From NCBI GenBank assembly GCA_963825575.1, contig CAWGUB010000019.1:1-64000 (forward strand): DNA of 64,000 nucleotides, in the 5' to 3' direction. The position numbers were made by a program, and so were the translations under genes. Below, piece after piece: positions 10,147 through 20,370 of the stretch. A model generated the notes under the pieces. That model searched no databases. It was not told the DNA's origin and worked only from the letters and a program-made list of their open reading frames with translations. The stretch's first letter is position 1. Every line of letters begins with the position of its first letter. The DNA comes from JAFDBW01 sp963825575 (GTDB taxonomy: Bacteria; Desulfobacterota; Desulfuromonadia; Desulfuromonadales; BM103).

Positions 10147-10253
10147 GATGTGTTCTCCTTTTCTAAATGAACTGCTCTCTCTTGAAAAACCCGAGCTTCG
10201 ATTGTCAATGGATCGTGATCAAAACCGGTACGTGCACCAACCGATTCCGGCGA

Positions 10254-11063
10254 TTATTTGAGCCCAAGGCGAACCAACACCTCATTGGCCGTCTCCTCGA
10301 CGGCCTTGCTGGAGACATCAATCATCACCCATGGGTGCTGGCGGAAAAATCTCTTCGCGTACTTCAACTCCTCTTCGATCTCTTCATAATCGGCGTAAGC
10401 CGCCTTCGGGTCCTGGCCGAGGTTACGCAACCGCGAGGCGCGCACTTCAACCAGTCTCTGCGGGTCGATAATAAGGGCCGCGATCCTCTTCGGATCTACC
10501 TCAAAAAGTTGCGACGGCGGATCTATACCTTTTACCAGGGGCACATTGGCCACCTTCCACCCCCTGTGGGCCAGGTAGATAGAGAGTGGTGTTTTACTGG
10601 TACGGGAGATCCCGACCAGAACAATGTCAGCCTGGTAGAGATTGCGAGGTTCCTGGCCGTCATCATGCTTAACGGTAAATTCAATCGCCTCGATACGCCT
10701 GAAGTAGGCCTCATCGATACCATGCAACAGGCCGGGAGTCTCTTTCGGTGATCTTCCGAGACAGTGCGCCACTTTCATCAGCAGCGGGGTCAGCAGATCA
10801 ATGCTGACCAGACCGAGGCTGTCGCATTCATCATGAACCAGCTGGGCCAGGTCGCGGTTAACAATGGTGTAAACCACAAGGGCCTGCTTATCGAGAGCTT
10901 CATCCAGGGACTCGTACACCTGGTTCTTGGTCCGGACGTTGTTAACTCGTTTCAAACGGACCGGCCTGTCACGAAACTGCGTTAGCGCTGCCATGACCAT
11001 TTTTTCAGCAGTCTCACCGGTCGCGTCAGAAAGAAGATAGATAACTTGGGCAGCAGCAGACAT
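10254..11063 (-). CDS. ppsR: PEP synthase regulatory protein (kinase/pyrophosphorylase, DUF299)
   Basis: 269 residues, the normal size for the family. N-terminal VIYLLSDATGETAEKM and a P-loop-like GISRTSKTPLSIYLA are the family signatures, with VIDPQRLVEVRASRL after. Family knowledge: the bifunctional enzyme phosphorylates PEP synthase with ADP and reactivates it by phosphate-dependent dephosphorylation, or acts likewise on PPDK, and so controls the pyruvate/PEP step of gluconeogenesis. No PEP synthase gene is in the window. It is the first minus-strand gene of this block, apparently with its own promoter in 11064-11313. Confidence 0.93.
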   Translation of the reverse strand: MSAAAQVIYLLSDATGETAEKMVMAALTQFRDRPVRLKRVNNVRTKNQVYESLDEALDKQALVVYTIVNRDLAQLVHDECDSLGLVSIDLLTPLLMKVAHCLGRSPKETPGLLHGIDEAYFRRIEAIEFTVKHDDGQEPRNLYQADIVLVGISRTSKTPLSIYLAHRGWKVANVPLVKGIDPPSQLFEVDPKRIAALIIDPQRLVEVRASRLRNLGQDPKAAYADYEEIEEELKYAKRFFRQHPWVMIDVSSKAVEETANEVLVRLGLK

Positions 11064-11313
11064 TGAAAATCCTCATGAGAATACCGGTGAAGTCTAACAG
11101 AGCCTAATGAAAAAGCAAACACCAAAAGCAGAGGGAAAATCGACTTTACTTGGCAAATCAGCAACTTCTGGCAGATTAATGAATCACATAAAGGTTATTA
11201 TGTTTGATATGTGCGATTTATCTCATTAAGTTAAGGGTCATTATTTCAGACCCCAATCAAGCAGGTCAAGAATTTCTATTGCAATACCCCAGAAACTTCG
11301 CTAAACAACCAAC

Positions 11314-12237
11314 ATGACTAGCAAATGGCTGGAGATACGCCTCGCCGTGCCGGACGAAGCCGTCGACCTGGTTTCTCAAAACCTGATGGAAATTGGCTGT
11401 ACAGGTGTTACTGCCGCCGAGACACAGCTGGACACGTTCGTTGTGCCGGCACCGGAGAATCTAGTCAACGATCCGGTCATGAAAGCTTATTTTATTTATC
11501 CGGACAAGGTTGATGCGCTGCTGGCAACCGTACAACAGACCATCTCCGAACTCACGGATATTTATCCAGCGCTCGCCAAGACCCGCCTCGAATCCCGTGA
11601 ACTGGCCGACCACGACTGGGCAAGTGACTGGCAACAGCATTTCCCGCCATTCAGGGTTGGCAGCCGTCTCGTCATTCACCCCTCGTGGATAGACTGGCAG
11701 GCCACCGGCGACGAAGCGGTCCTCACCCTCGATCCGGGCCAGGCCTTTGGTACCGGCACCCATGCCACCACCAGCCTTTGCCTGGATGCATTGGCCGAGC
11801 ACTTCGCAAGTGAGCAGCCACCCAAAAACATTCTGGATGTCGGCACAGGCTCCGGAATCCTGGCCATGGCAGGGGCCGCGCTCGGCGCCGGGCAGGTGAT
11901 TGCCACTGACATCGACAACGACGCATGCCAGGTCGCCCGGAACAACATTTCGCACAACCGGCTCGACCACCTGGTTTCGGTTACCAACGCAGCGCTGGAG
12001 GAGATTGCCGGAACATACGACCTGGTTCTGGCCAACATCCTCGCATCCGAGAACCTGCGTCTCGCCGACCAGCTGGTCGCGCACCTTACTCCCGGAGCAG
12101 GGCGGCTGGTCCTCTCCGGAATCCTGATTGAACAGGAGCAGACGGTTATCAAAGGCTTTGCCGGTTTCCCCCTGGCATTGCTCGCCACCAACCACCGTGA
12201 CGAGTGGACCTGCATCGTCTACCAGAGCCATGAGTGA
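11314..12237 (+). CDS. prmA: Ribosomal protein L11 methyltransferase
   Basis: 307 residues. An N-terminal recognition domain (about 1-100) is followed by a class I SAM methyltransferase fold with LDPGQAFGTGTHATTSLCL, motif I ILDVGTGSGILAMAGAALG and the NPPY-type loop DLVLANILASENL. PrmA trimethylates ribosomal protein L11. Its end overlaps rsmE by eight bases, an arrangement often seen for these two ribosome-modifying genes. Confidence 0.95.
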   Translation: MTSKWLEIRLAVPDEAVDLVSQNLMEIGCTGVTAAETQLDTFVVPAPENLVNDPVMKAYFIYPDKVDALLATVQQTISELTDIYPALAKTRLESRELADHDWASDWQQHFPPFRVGSRLVIHPSWIDWQATGDEAVLTLDPGQAFGTGTHATTSLCLDALAEHFASEQPPKNILDVGTGSGILAMAGAALGAGQVIATDIDNDACQVARNNISHNRLDHLVSVTNAALEEIAGTYDLVLANILASENLRLADQLVAHLTPGAGRLVLSGILIEQEQTVIKGFAGFPLALLATNHRDEWTCIVYQSHE

Positions 12238-13012
12238 TCCGCTGCGTTTTTTCGTTCCGCCCGAAACTCTGAAGGGCGACCAGGTGAGCATTAGCGGCGA
12301 CGCGCATCACCACCTGCACAACGTTCTGCGCACCAGGCTCGGCAGTGTTCTGACCTTGCTCGACGGCCAAGGCCTCTGTTGCGAAGTCGTACTGGAAAGT
12401 ATAAACAAGCGGCAGGCATCCGCCCGGGTGATTAAACGCTGGAGAGACGAAGACCGTGCCTTGCCGATTACCCTTATCCAGGCCATGCCGAAAGGCGACA
12501 AGTTTGACTTCGTCCTGCAAAAGGGCACCGAACTCGGGGTGCAATGCTTTCAACCCGTCGAGACTGTATACTCTGTAGCGCAAATCAATGAGGCCCGATT
12601 GATCAAGCGTGAACAGCGCTGGGTGCGCATAGCAACTGAAGCCGCAAGGCAGTGCCGTCGCAGTTTTCTGCCTCAGATCAAGCCGTTGCAAAAACTGTCT
12701 GCAGTTATCGAAGGGCAAACCAGCGACCTCAAGCTCGTGTTGTGGGAGGCGGGTTCGGTTGCTCTCGCAGATGCATTGCCCGAGGAGAGACCCTCCGGGG
12801 TCAGGCTTCTGATCGGACCGGAAGGTGGCTTTACTGCACAGGAAATCGATAACATTTCAGCGGCCGGGTTCCGTGCCGTACACCTGGGGCCGAGGATTCT
12901 GCGCACTGAGACTGCTGGCTTGGCGGCAACTCCCATCTTGCAATATCTTTATGGCGACTGGCGTCAGCCCCCGGTCGACAACGAGCGAAACCCGCACGAG
13001 GAGCAGCCATGA
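12230..13012 (+). CDS. rsmE: 16S rRNA (uracil-1498-N3)-methyltransferase
   Basis: 260 residues from ATG at 12230 (MSDPLRFFVPPETLKGDQ). A longer reading from 12128 would bury the start inside prmA and adds 34 residues without family resemblance. N-terminal PUA-like part with DAHHHLHNVLRTR; C-terminal SPOUT domain with the knot motif LLIGPEGGFTAQEID and LGPRILRTETAGLAA. Methylates U1498 in the decoding region of 16S rRNA. It overlaps both prmA (8 bases) and the next gene (ATGA). Confidence 0.95.
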   Translation: MSDPLRFFVPPETLKGDQVSISGDAHHHLHNVLRTRLGSVLTLLDGQGLCCEVVLESINKRQASARVIKRWRDEDRALPITLIQAMPKGDKFDFVLQKGTELGVQCFQPVETVYSVAQINEARLIKREQRWVRIATEAARQCRRSFLPQIKPLQKLSAVIEGQTSDLKLVLWEAGSVALADALPEERPSGVRLLIGPEGGFTAQEIDNISAAGFRAVHLGPRILRTETAGLAATPILQYLYGDWRQPPVDNERNPHEEQP

Positions 13013-13401
13013 AGTGCCCTAAATGCGGATATCACAGCTTCGAACATCTGGACAGCTGCAAGAAATGTGGCCAGGGCCTGAATGACCACAAGGCAAAGTA
13101 CAATCTGCGTGGATTCATTTCTGTCGGAGCAGCGACATTGGCAGAGACGCCGGCGACAGATGACGAAGAAAGCATCGACACGTCTGGCTCTTCCGACAAC
13201 GAATCTGCCGACTTCGGCTTCGCCTTCCTTGATGAAGAAGAGGACCAGAGCGGTGAAACTCCCGAAAGCGTTCCCCTTGGCAGCGACAAGCATGATATCA
13301 GCCTCGACCAGCCGTTCAACGTTGACAGCGAGGCCATCCCTGCCGATGCTCCTCCTCAAGACAAGGACAAGTCCGATAAGGGCCCGGAGTTTGCTTTCTA
13401 G
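13009..13401 (+). CDS. Small acidic protein with N-terminal zinc ribbon
   Basis: 130 residues; ATG overlaps the rsmE stop (ATGA), so it is translationally coupled. The N-terminus has two CXXC knuckles (CPKCGYHSFEHLDSCKKCG), a zinc-ribbon signature. The remaining 100 residues are strongly acidic, low in complexity and probably disordered (DDEE, DEEEDQSGE, DKDKSDKG). No enzyme domain is visible. The context with rRNA and r-protein methyltransferases hints at a nucleic-acid or ribosome partner, but function is unknown. Confidence 0.75.
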   Translation: MKCPKCGYHSFEHLDSCKKCGQGLNDHKAKYNLRGFISVGAATLAETPATDDEESIDTSGSSDNESADFGFAFLDEEEDQSGETPESVPLGSDKHDISLDQPFNVDSEAIPADAPPQDKDKSDKGPEFAF

Positions 13402-13433
13402 AAGAAACGAATTTGCTTTTCAACAGCGATAAC

Positions 13434-13910
13434 TTTTCGGCCTTTTTCCCTTGGACTTTGGAATTCAAAGACAAACCTAAACCGTCGGGGTTGCCCGACA
13501 GCAACTTCATTTTCTTTGTAGCGACAAAGAAAACGAAGCCAAAGAAAGCTTGCGCTGCGCTGGGCATGTCTGGCGCGTCAAGGCGGCAACATCAATTCAG
13601 GGAGTTCTAACCGATCAAGAACCCAGGTTTCCCCCGCAGATGACGAGGCTCTTGTGAGCCTCTCCTTCTCTGGATGATTGCAACGGCGGACATATCTTTA
13701 GGCTTTTCCCTTGTAAACCGCACTGCCAGGAAGGCCCCCCTGTAACGGGCCGGCTTATTAAGCTCTGCCGTTACTGGATTACTCAGAAAACCGGCAAAGG
13801 AGATGCCCTCCGCAAGGAGCAGGCACTTTTGCATACTTTTGTTGCCGGACAAAAGTATGGCGTCGGGCGGGACGCGACCCGCCGGTTTTGTATTTTAAGA
13901 GTTAAAGACT
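13434..13910. repeat. Palindrome-rich intergenic repeat (about 0.5 kb)
   Basis: The 704-base gap 13402-14105 holds no convincing gene. Within it are several strong inverted repeats: 15-bp arms with one mismatch at 13505-13519/13524-13538 (core TTTTCTTTGT AGCG ACAAAGAAAA), perfect 11-bp arms CATACTTTTGT / ACAAAAGTATG at 13832-13842/13849-13859, and GGCGGG/CCCGCC at about 13866-13882. A GGGCAACAG/CTGTTGCCC hairpin follows at 13914-13940. Short open frames rich in Lys and Thr across it are artefacts of the repeat. The style is that of dispersed non-coding repeats in environmental proteobacteria. Confidence 0.6.
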
Positions 13911-14067
13911 GAAGGGCAACAGATTAACCCCCTGTTGCCCTAAGCTTCATAGAACCTTCGCCTGCCAGGAAAAAAACACCCCCGCATCACCTAATGGGGT
14001 TTGTCAACAATCTTGGCTGCTTTCTAGCAACCCCTTTTCTGTTTCGCATTGATCAGGGAATTTGCAC

Positions 14068-14103
14068 TTGACATTATTTCAAACGATGTTTAAAACAACG
14101 TTT
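14068..14103 (+). promoter_or_regulatory. TetR promoter with embedded 23-bp palindromic operator
   Basis: A consensus -35 TTGACA (14068-14073) is followed 17 bases later by TAAAAC (14091-14096). The -10 lies inside a near-perfect palindrome, AAACGATGTTT A AAACAACGTTT (14081-14103), whose arms match at 10 of 11 positions. The regulator ATG at 14106 begins just after it, so a bound TetR dimer would block its own promoter. Predicted transcription start is near 14103, which makes the mRNA almost leaderless. Confidence 0.75.
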
Positions 14104-14105
14104 AC

Positions 14106-14752
14106 ATGAAAAAGCCGTCATTAAACAACAAAGATACCAGAGCTGCCCTGCTGGAATGTGCCGAGAGGCTTTTCCTTGCCAACGGCTTTGAGAGTGTCAG
14201 CATCCGCCAGATCACCATGGCCAGCGGGACGAATGTGGCCTCTGTCAATTATCACTTCAGTGACAAGACCGGCCTGTACCGTGAAGTTCTCGAGCGCATC
14301 TTCTGGACAGCATCACCATGGAAAAGCTCAGCCTGCTCGAAAAACTCGACAAGCAGCAGCCGCCCGCAACACTTGAGGAAATTTTACGCGCCTATATCCG
14401 CAGCTTTTTCGATTCACACCTCGCCTCACCCAACAGCGACCGGCTCATGCAGACCATCTACCGGGAGATGGGTCCGGATGCAGTCACCGGTGACCTGGTC
14501 GCAACACGACTGATCGTGCCGATCAACCAGGCATTCAAGGAGTTGATGCTGAAAGCAAGTCCGGGATTGGGCGAAAAACGCGCATCTTTCTGTGTCAGTA
14601 GCATCACAGGCCAGGTTCTGCACTTCATTCGAAGCAGAGACATTTTGCGCAGCATTCACAGCCCAGAACAGAATCGCACTTTTATTGAAGAGGTCACTGA
14701 ACATATCACGCAGTTTTCCCTGCAAGGACTCGGGAGCAATCAACATGTATAG
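14106..14752 (+). CDS. TetR-family repressor of the efflux operon, frameshifted
   Basis: N-terminal HTH in the first frame: TRAALLECAERLFLANGFES and SIRQITMASGTNVASVNYHF (residues about 10-50). The frame breaks near 14305-14318. The C-terminal ligand-binding part continues in another frame from MEKLSLLEKLDKQQPPATLE to 14752, about 215 residues in total after a one-base repair. The C-terminal part resembles CecR/YbiH-type regulators. No strong ribosome site precedes 14106. It is first in the RND operon and overlaps the next gene by eight bases. Whether the frameshift is real decides whether the operon is derepressed. Confidence 0.8.
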
Positions 14753-15812
14753 AGCACTCTGTTTATTTTTTGCGGCATCGACACTGTTACTGGCAGTCAA
14801 CACTGCGACAGCTGAGGAGCAGAAGAAGGCGGCCGGCGGGCCACCTCCCATGCTGGTCACCGCAACAGCAATCGTCAGCGGCACATCGGAGCCGACCGCC
14901 AATTTTGTCGGCACGCTTTACTTTGCGCGGTCGGCTGAAGTTGCCGCGGAAGTAGATGGCATTGTCTTGCAGGCTTACACCAACGACGGTGACACAGTGA
15001 AAGCCGGAGACCGCCTGGTACGGCTTGATGATGACTTGCTGCAGACAGAAATTGCCGGTACACGAGCAACCTTCGAGCAGAACGAGATTGACGTAGAACA
15101 GGCCCAGAAGGACTACAGCCGGTTCGCCGCTTTAAACGAACAGAAATCCGTTGCCATCTCTGAATTCGAGGGCTATGGCACCAAGCTCAATCGCCTGAAA
15201 AAACTGTCCTCCGTACTCAAGGCCCGTCTGAATCGGCTACTCCTGGAGCAGAAGAAGAAAACCGTGCGCGCCCCTTTCGACGGCCTTGTCATTGAAAACC
15301 TCGTCGAAGCCGGCGAGTGGGTGAAAGCCGGTGGAGCGGTAGTCTCCCTCGCCGACAACCGCAGTTTTGAAGTGCACGTTGACATACCGTCCAGCATCAT
15401 CCCCTTCCTGACTCTCGGAGAAAAGGTCACTCTGGAAGTCGCCGGCCAGGAGATGCAGGGGAAGTTCACCGCCATCATTCCACGTGGCGACATCAGCACC
15501 CGTACCTTCATCGCAAAATTCACCCTTCCAGGCAGCAAGTCGTTGATCGAAGGGATGGAGGCGCAGGTTACTCTGCCGACCGCAGAAGCCAGAGATGGCC
15601 TGCTGGTCCCGCGGGATGCTGTTATCAACAGTAATGGCAAAAACGTGATTTTTATCAACGACAATGGCCTGGCCCGCATGGTCCCTGTCGAAATTACCGG
15701 GCATTCGGGAACCCTGGCCGGCATCATCGGTGATGACATTGAAACCGACCAGATGGTGATCATCAAAGGCAATGAGCGCATTCGTGACGGCCAGTCCGTG
15801 CGCACGGAGTAA
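14745..15812 (+). CDS. RND efflux periplasmic adaptor (membrane fusion protein)
   Basis: 355 residues from ATG at 14745, which has GGGAGC upstream and begins the signal peptide MYRALCLFFAASTLLLAVNT. Domains: barrel-sandwich/lipoyl halves (EVAAEVDGIVLQAYTNDGD and KKTVRAPFDGLVIENLVEAG) flanking an alpha-helical hairpin at about 105-165, then a beta-barrel and a membrane-proximal domain (DGLLVPRDAVINSNGKNVIF). Bridges the inner-membrane pump and the outer-membrane channel encoded next. Substrate is not readable from sequence. Confidence 0.93.
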   Translation: MYRALCLFFAASTLLLAVNTATAEEQKKAAGGPPPMLVTATAIVSGTSEPTANFVGTLYFARSAEVAAEVDGIVLQAYTNDGDTVKAGDRLVRLDDDLLQTEIAGTRATFEQNEIDVEQAQKDYSRFAALNEQKSVAISEFEGYGTKLNRLKKLSSVLKARLNRLLLEQKKKTVRAPFDGLVIENLVEAGEWVKAGGAVVSLADNRSFEVHVDIPSSIIPFLTLGEKVTLEVAGQEMQGKFTAIIPRGDISTRTFIAKFTLPGSKSLIEGMEAQVTLPTAEARDGLLVPRDAVINSNGKNVIFINDNGLARMVPVEITGHSGTLAGIIGDDIETDQMVIIKGNERIRDGQSVRTE

Positions 15813-15817
15813 ACGCC

Positions 15818-18800
15818 ATGGATCTGATTAAAGTTTCCATAAAGCGACCGGTCACGATCCTGTCGATCATCTTCATGCTGGTCATGTTTGGCATGATCAG
15901 CCTGCAGCGCATCCCTTATCAGCTCAGCCCGTCGGTCGTCGAACCTGAAATCACCGTCACCACGACCTGGCGCGGGGCAACCCCATACGAAATCGAACGA
16001 GAGATTATCGAGGAGCAGGAGAATACCCTCAAGGGGTTGCCGAACCTGGTTGAGATGGAGAGCACTTCGCGTAACGGCCAGGGTTCGATCACTCTGAAAT
16101 TCAAAGTCGGCGCCAACGTAGACGATGTCCTGTTGCGCGTCTCGAACAAACTCAACGAGGTCCCCTCCTATCCCACAGGAGTCGACAAGCCGCTGGTTAC
16201 GGCTTCAGGCGCATCCGCTTCGCCGGTGGTCTGGAACATCCTCAAGACCAGCGAGGGGAACTCTCGCCCGGTTGAGACTTATCTGACTTATTTTGAAGAA
16301 GAAATCCGTCAATATTACGAAAGGGTGCCCGGCGTTTCGGACCTCTTTGTTGGCGGCGGCACCGAAGCCGAGATGCATGTTGAGGTCAGCGCCGAACGTC
16401 TTGCGGCCTTCCAGTTAACCACAGGCGACCTCATTAGCGTGCTGCAGAGTGAGAATATTAATGTCTCTGCCGGCACGATGGGCGTCGGTCGACGGGACTT
16501 CCGGATCCGCACCACGGCGGAGTTCAAATCCGCAGAAGACATTGAGAAGGTTGTCCTGAAATCAACCGGGCAGCGGCGCATCACGGTTGGCGATATCGCC
16601 GTGGTCCGCAAGGGTTTTGCCAAACAGGAGGGGATCGTTCTGCACAACTCCGAAAACGGCATTGCCATCGGCGTTCGCCCGGAAGCCGACGTTAACATCC
16701 TGGACATGACCGACCAGCTCGAAGAAGCCGTCAACTGGCTGAATGAAAAGAAATTGGCGGAAAACGGGCTGCATATCGAATGGGTCTACGACCAGCGCTT
16801 CTATATCCGCAGCGCGATTGACCTGATCAAACAGAACATCCTTTTCGGCGGCGTGCTTGCAGCATGTGTCCTGCTGATTTTTCTGCGCTCCGTACGCGCC
16901 ACACTGGTGGTTGGCCTGGCTATTCCGATCAGTATCATCGGTACGTTCATCCTGCTCGATCTGATGGGGCGCAACCTCAACGTCGTCAGTATGGCTGGTA
17001 TCGCCTTTGCCGTCGGTATGCTGGTCGACAATGCCATTGTCGTCATCGAGAACATCGACCGCCACCGCAAGATGGGCAAAAACGCTTTCGACGCTTCCTA
17101 TGACGGCACCAGGGAAGTCTGGGGAGCGATCTTCGCCTCAACCATCACCACCCTTGCGGTTTTCCTGCCCGTGGTCTTTATCCAGGAAGAAGCCGGCCAG
17201 TTGTTCCGCGATATCGCGATCGCCGTCGTGGCAGCAGTCTCCCTGAGCCTGCTTGCCTCGATATCGGTGATCCCGATGTTTGCCAACCGGCTGCTGGCCT
17301 CCGCCGCGAAAAAGCCCCCCAAAGCGACCAGGCACCTTGAGCAGGTGGGCAACCGCCTGGCCGACGGAATAATGAGCCTGGTCCAACTGGCAACTCGAGA
17401 CTGGCTGACCCGCCTGACCACGGTGACGCTGCTGACTTGCCTGGCAATCGGCTCGGCCTACATCCTGATGCCCAAGAAAGAGTATCTGCCGCAGGGTAAC
17501 CGTAACTTTGCCCTGAGTATCCTGGTGCCGCCGCCAGGGCTGTCCCTGCAGGAGCGCACGGAAATCGGTGAGGCCTTCTTCACCATGGCCAAGCCCCATT
17601 TCCGGCAGGAGACAGACGGGCTCCCGGCGATCAAGAATATGTTTTACGTCGGTCGTGAGGGTTTCATGATCGTCGGCGCGATTGCCGAGGAATGGGATCG
17701 GGCCCGCGAGCTTCTGCCCCTGTTTAACCGTATGATCTACTCGATCCCCGGCATGTACGGCGTCAGCCTGCAGCCCGGAGTTTTCCAGACCAGCCTGGGC
17801 CGGGGGCGCAGCGTTGAAGTCGATGTCAGCGGCGATGATCTCACCCAGATCGTTACTGCCGCAGGAGCCATCTTCGGCAAGCTGCGCCAGGCCATGCCAG
17901 GGGCCCAGATCAGGCCGGTCCCCTCTATCGAGCTGACCTATCCGGAGGTCCGGATCATTCCCGACCGCAACCGTCTCAAGGCCAACGGGTTCAGCTCCCT
18001 TGAGTTCGGCCTGGCCCTGGATGTCCTGATGGATGGTGCGGTCATAGGCGATTACAAGGCCGAAGGGAAGAAGAAGATCGACCTGGTGGTCAAAACGTCC
18101 GACGGCGATATTTTGACCCCCGAACAGCTGTATGCCGCCCCCCTGGCGACACCGCAGGGCAAGATCGTCCCGGTCTTTAACCTGGCCCGAATGGAAGAAA
18201 CAACCGGCATGGACCAGATCCGTCACCTGGAGCGCAAGCGGACGGTCACCCTTGCAGGTCACTCCCCCCTCGGAGATGCCGCTGCAGGAAGCGATGGAAA
18301 TGATCCAGGATGATATCGTGCCGCCCTTGAAAAGCGCCGGCCTGCTCAACGGGCTTGAAGTCCGACTCGGCGGGGCGGCCGACAAGCTGGTCGAAACGGC
18401 CAAGGTCCTGCAGTGGAACTTCGTCCTGGCAGCGATGATCGCCTATCTGTTAATGGCGTCGATGTTCGGCAGCTTTATCTACCCGTTGATCATCATGCTG
18501 ACCGTCCCTCTGGCAGGCGCCGGTGGCTTCATCGGCCTGCGACTGCTGAATGTCTATCTATCCATGACGGGGCTACCCGGACAGGCGATGGACATATTGA
18601 CAATGCTCGGCTTCGTCATCCTGGTCGGCGTGGTGGTCAACAACGCTATTCTGATCGTTCACCAGGCTCTGAACAATTTTCATTACAATGGCATGGACCA
18701 CCGCGAAGCGGTTCTCGAATCAACCCGTAGCCGGTTGCGCCCGATCTACATGAGTGCAACCACCAGTATCTTTGGCATGCTGCCGCTGGTCCTGGTCCCG

Positions 18801-18953
18801 GGCGCAGGTGCCGAGATGTACCAGGGGCTGGGCAGCGTCCTGCTCGGCGGACTGGCCGTTTCGACTATCTTTACCGTCTTTGTCATTCCCGCCATTCTGA
18901 TTTTCGTTATCCGCCTAGAAAAACGCAAGACCGACGAGGAGGTTAAGTCATGA
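15818..18953 (+). CDS. RND-family inner-membrane efflux transporter, frameshifted
   Basis: The first frame gives 831 residues (MDLIKVSIKRPVTILSIIFM...) and ends at 18313. The last two hundred or so residues are in the next frame, to 18953. Dropping one C from the C6 run near 18265-18270 restores 1044 residues (AGHSPSEMPLQEAM), the usual RND length. Twelve-TM RND layout with TM1 after residue 10, the TM4 proton-relay motif FAVGMLVDNAIVVIENIDRH and large periplasmic loops after TM1 and TM7. Works with the adaptor upstream and the TolC-like protein downstream (ATGA overlap). The HAE-1/HAE-3-like sequence suggests organic substrates rather than metals, a weak inference. Confidence 0.9.
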
Positions 18954-20221
18954 GAGTCCTTCTGATCCTGTGGCTGGCATTGCTGTCCTTAAGTCACAAC
19001 CCGGCCCAGGCCCTGACGATTAGCGAGGCCGTCAACGACGCCCTGCAATACAACCCGCGAATCCACCAGTTCCTGGAGCTCGAAAATGCAGCCGACGCAC
19101 GCGCCAACCAGGCCAGAGCCCCCTTCTGGCCGCGCATAGACGCAAACTATACGTACTGGAGGGGAGAGCGCGACCCGGACCTGGACAGCCGGAAGTTGAG
19201 CCAGGCTGAAACCAGCGCCGGCTACAATCTTTTCAACGGTGGCAGCGACTGGTTTCGACTGCATGAAGCCAGGTATCGTGCTTCGGCTGCCAACTACCAG
19301 CGCCGCAGCATCGTTGCCGATATCGTCCTTGAAACCAAGCAAGCCTACATTGATGTGCTGCGGACCAAACGCACCGTAGAAACCGAAAAGGCCAGTGTCG
19401 AATTGCTCGAGCAACAGCTCCACGACACACAATTGCGCCTCGATCAGGGTTTGGTCGCCCGCAACGACCTGTTGCGAGTGGAAGTGGTGCTGGCAACGGC
19501 ACGACAACTCCTGTCCGTCGCCGCAGGCCGTCATGAAATCTCCCGACAGGCCCTGGCCCTGGCGCTGGGGCGGCCGATTGGCAAAGAGGAGAAGGTTGCC
19601 GACCTCTCTCTGGAGCCTGCCCCACCCGGAGCGGTTGACGAAATGTACCAGGAGATGTTCCTCAGTCGCAGTGAGCTGAAATTTCTCAACAGCCTGCTGG
19701 CAGCCGAAGTGGCCGGACGCAAGGCCGTGCGTGGCGACCTCCTGCCCGATGTCGACCTGGTGTTAAGTTACGACCGGTTTGGCAACAACGCCCTGCCGGA
19801 GACCAGCGACTCCGACTATGACAGCGAATCAAGGGCAATGGTGCGGGCGTCCTGGACTCTTTTCAGCGGGTTCGACACCCGCTATGAGCTGGTCGGACGC
19901 GGACATGAGATACTCGCCCGGCAAAAGGAGATCAAAGCCACTGAAGACAGACTGACCCTGCAGTTGCAGACAGCTCTCGAAGCCTTCCGTGTGTCAGAGG
20001 AAAACCTGACGACGGCAGCGACCGCGGTCGTCCAGGCCGAGGAGAATTATCGCGTCAACGAGAACCGCTACCAAGCCAACGTCGCGACCACAGTGGACCT
20101 GCTCGACGCCCAGGAGTTCCTGACCCGTGCCCGCAACGAAAAGGTCAAGGCGCAGTACGATCTGCATCTTTCGGCAGCAGCGATTGAACGGATCCTGGAG
20201 CGCGGACCGACACTGCCGTAA
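18950..20221 (+). CDS. TolC-family outer-membrane efflux channel
   Basis: 423 residues with signal peptide (MRVLLILWLALLSLSHNPAQ, cleavage before LTISEAV). Two repeats of the outer-membrane efflux protein domain: ISEAVNDALQYNPRIHQ at the N-terminus and a second half from FLSRSELKFLNSLLAAEVA. The long helical segments contain the coiled-coil tunnel heptads, and the C-terminus has ENRYQANVATTVDLLDAQEF, a family signature. Start overlaps the pump stop (ATGA). Completes a tripartite pump. Confidence 0.92.
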   Translation: MRVLLILWLALLSLSHNPAQALTISEAVNDALQYNPRIHQFLELENAADARANQARAPFWPRIDANYTYWRGERDPDLDSRKLSQAETSAGYNLFNGGSDWFRLHEARYRASAANYQRRSIVADIVLETKQAYIDVLRTKRTVETEKASVELLEQQLHDTQLRLDQGLVARNDLLRVEVVLATARQLLSVAAGRHEISRQALALALGRPIGKEEKVADLSLEPAPPGAVDEMYQEMFLSRSELKFLNSLLAAEVAGRKAVRGDLLPDVDLVLSYDRFGNNALPETSDSDYDSESRAMVRASWTLFSGFDTRYELVGRGHEILARQKEIKATEDRLTLQLQTALEAFRVSEENLTTAATAVVQAEENYRVNENRYQANVATTVDLLDAQEFLTRARNEKVKAQYDLHLSAAAIERILERGPTLP

Positions 20222-20283
20222 TAACGTGACGAGGGACGAGGGACGCGAAAGGCAGACTTCTGAAAGACTTATCTGAGCAATAA

Positions 20284-20325
20284 AAAGCGAGGGCAGATAG
20301 TATAAGTCTGCCCTCGCTTTATTTT
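20284..20325 (+). terminator. Strong hairpin terminator after the efflux operon, probably bidirectional
   Basis: Perfect 14-bp arms AAAGCGAGGGCAGA (20284-20297) and TCTGCCCTCGCTTT (20307-20320), a nine-base loop, then ATTTT. The A-run on the left lets it also serve the minus-strand gene ending at 20371. It is flanked by GACGAGGGACGAGGGACGCG at about 20227-20246 and a partly inverted CCCCGCGTCCCGCG at 20341-20354, a GC-rich intergenic repeat. Confidence 0.85.
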
Positions 20326-20370
20326 AATGTTTTCCTCGTACCCCGCGTCCCGCGTTCCGCGTACCTAGTC

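Noticed and set aside
13413..13610. Lys/Thr-rich short frame in the intergenic repeat as a gene
   Set aside because: It is the translation of inverted-repeat DNA and has no ribosome site.
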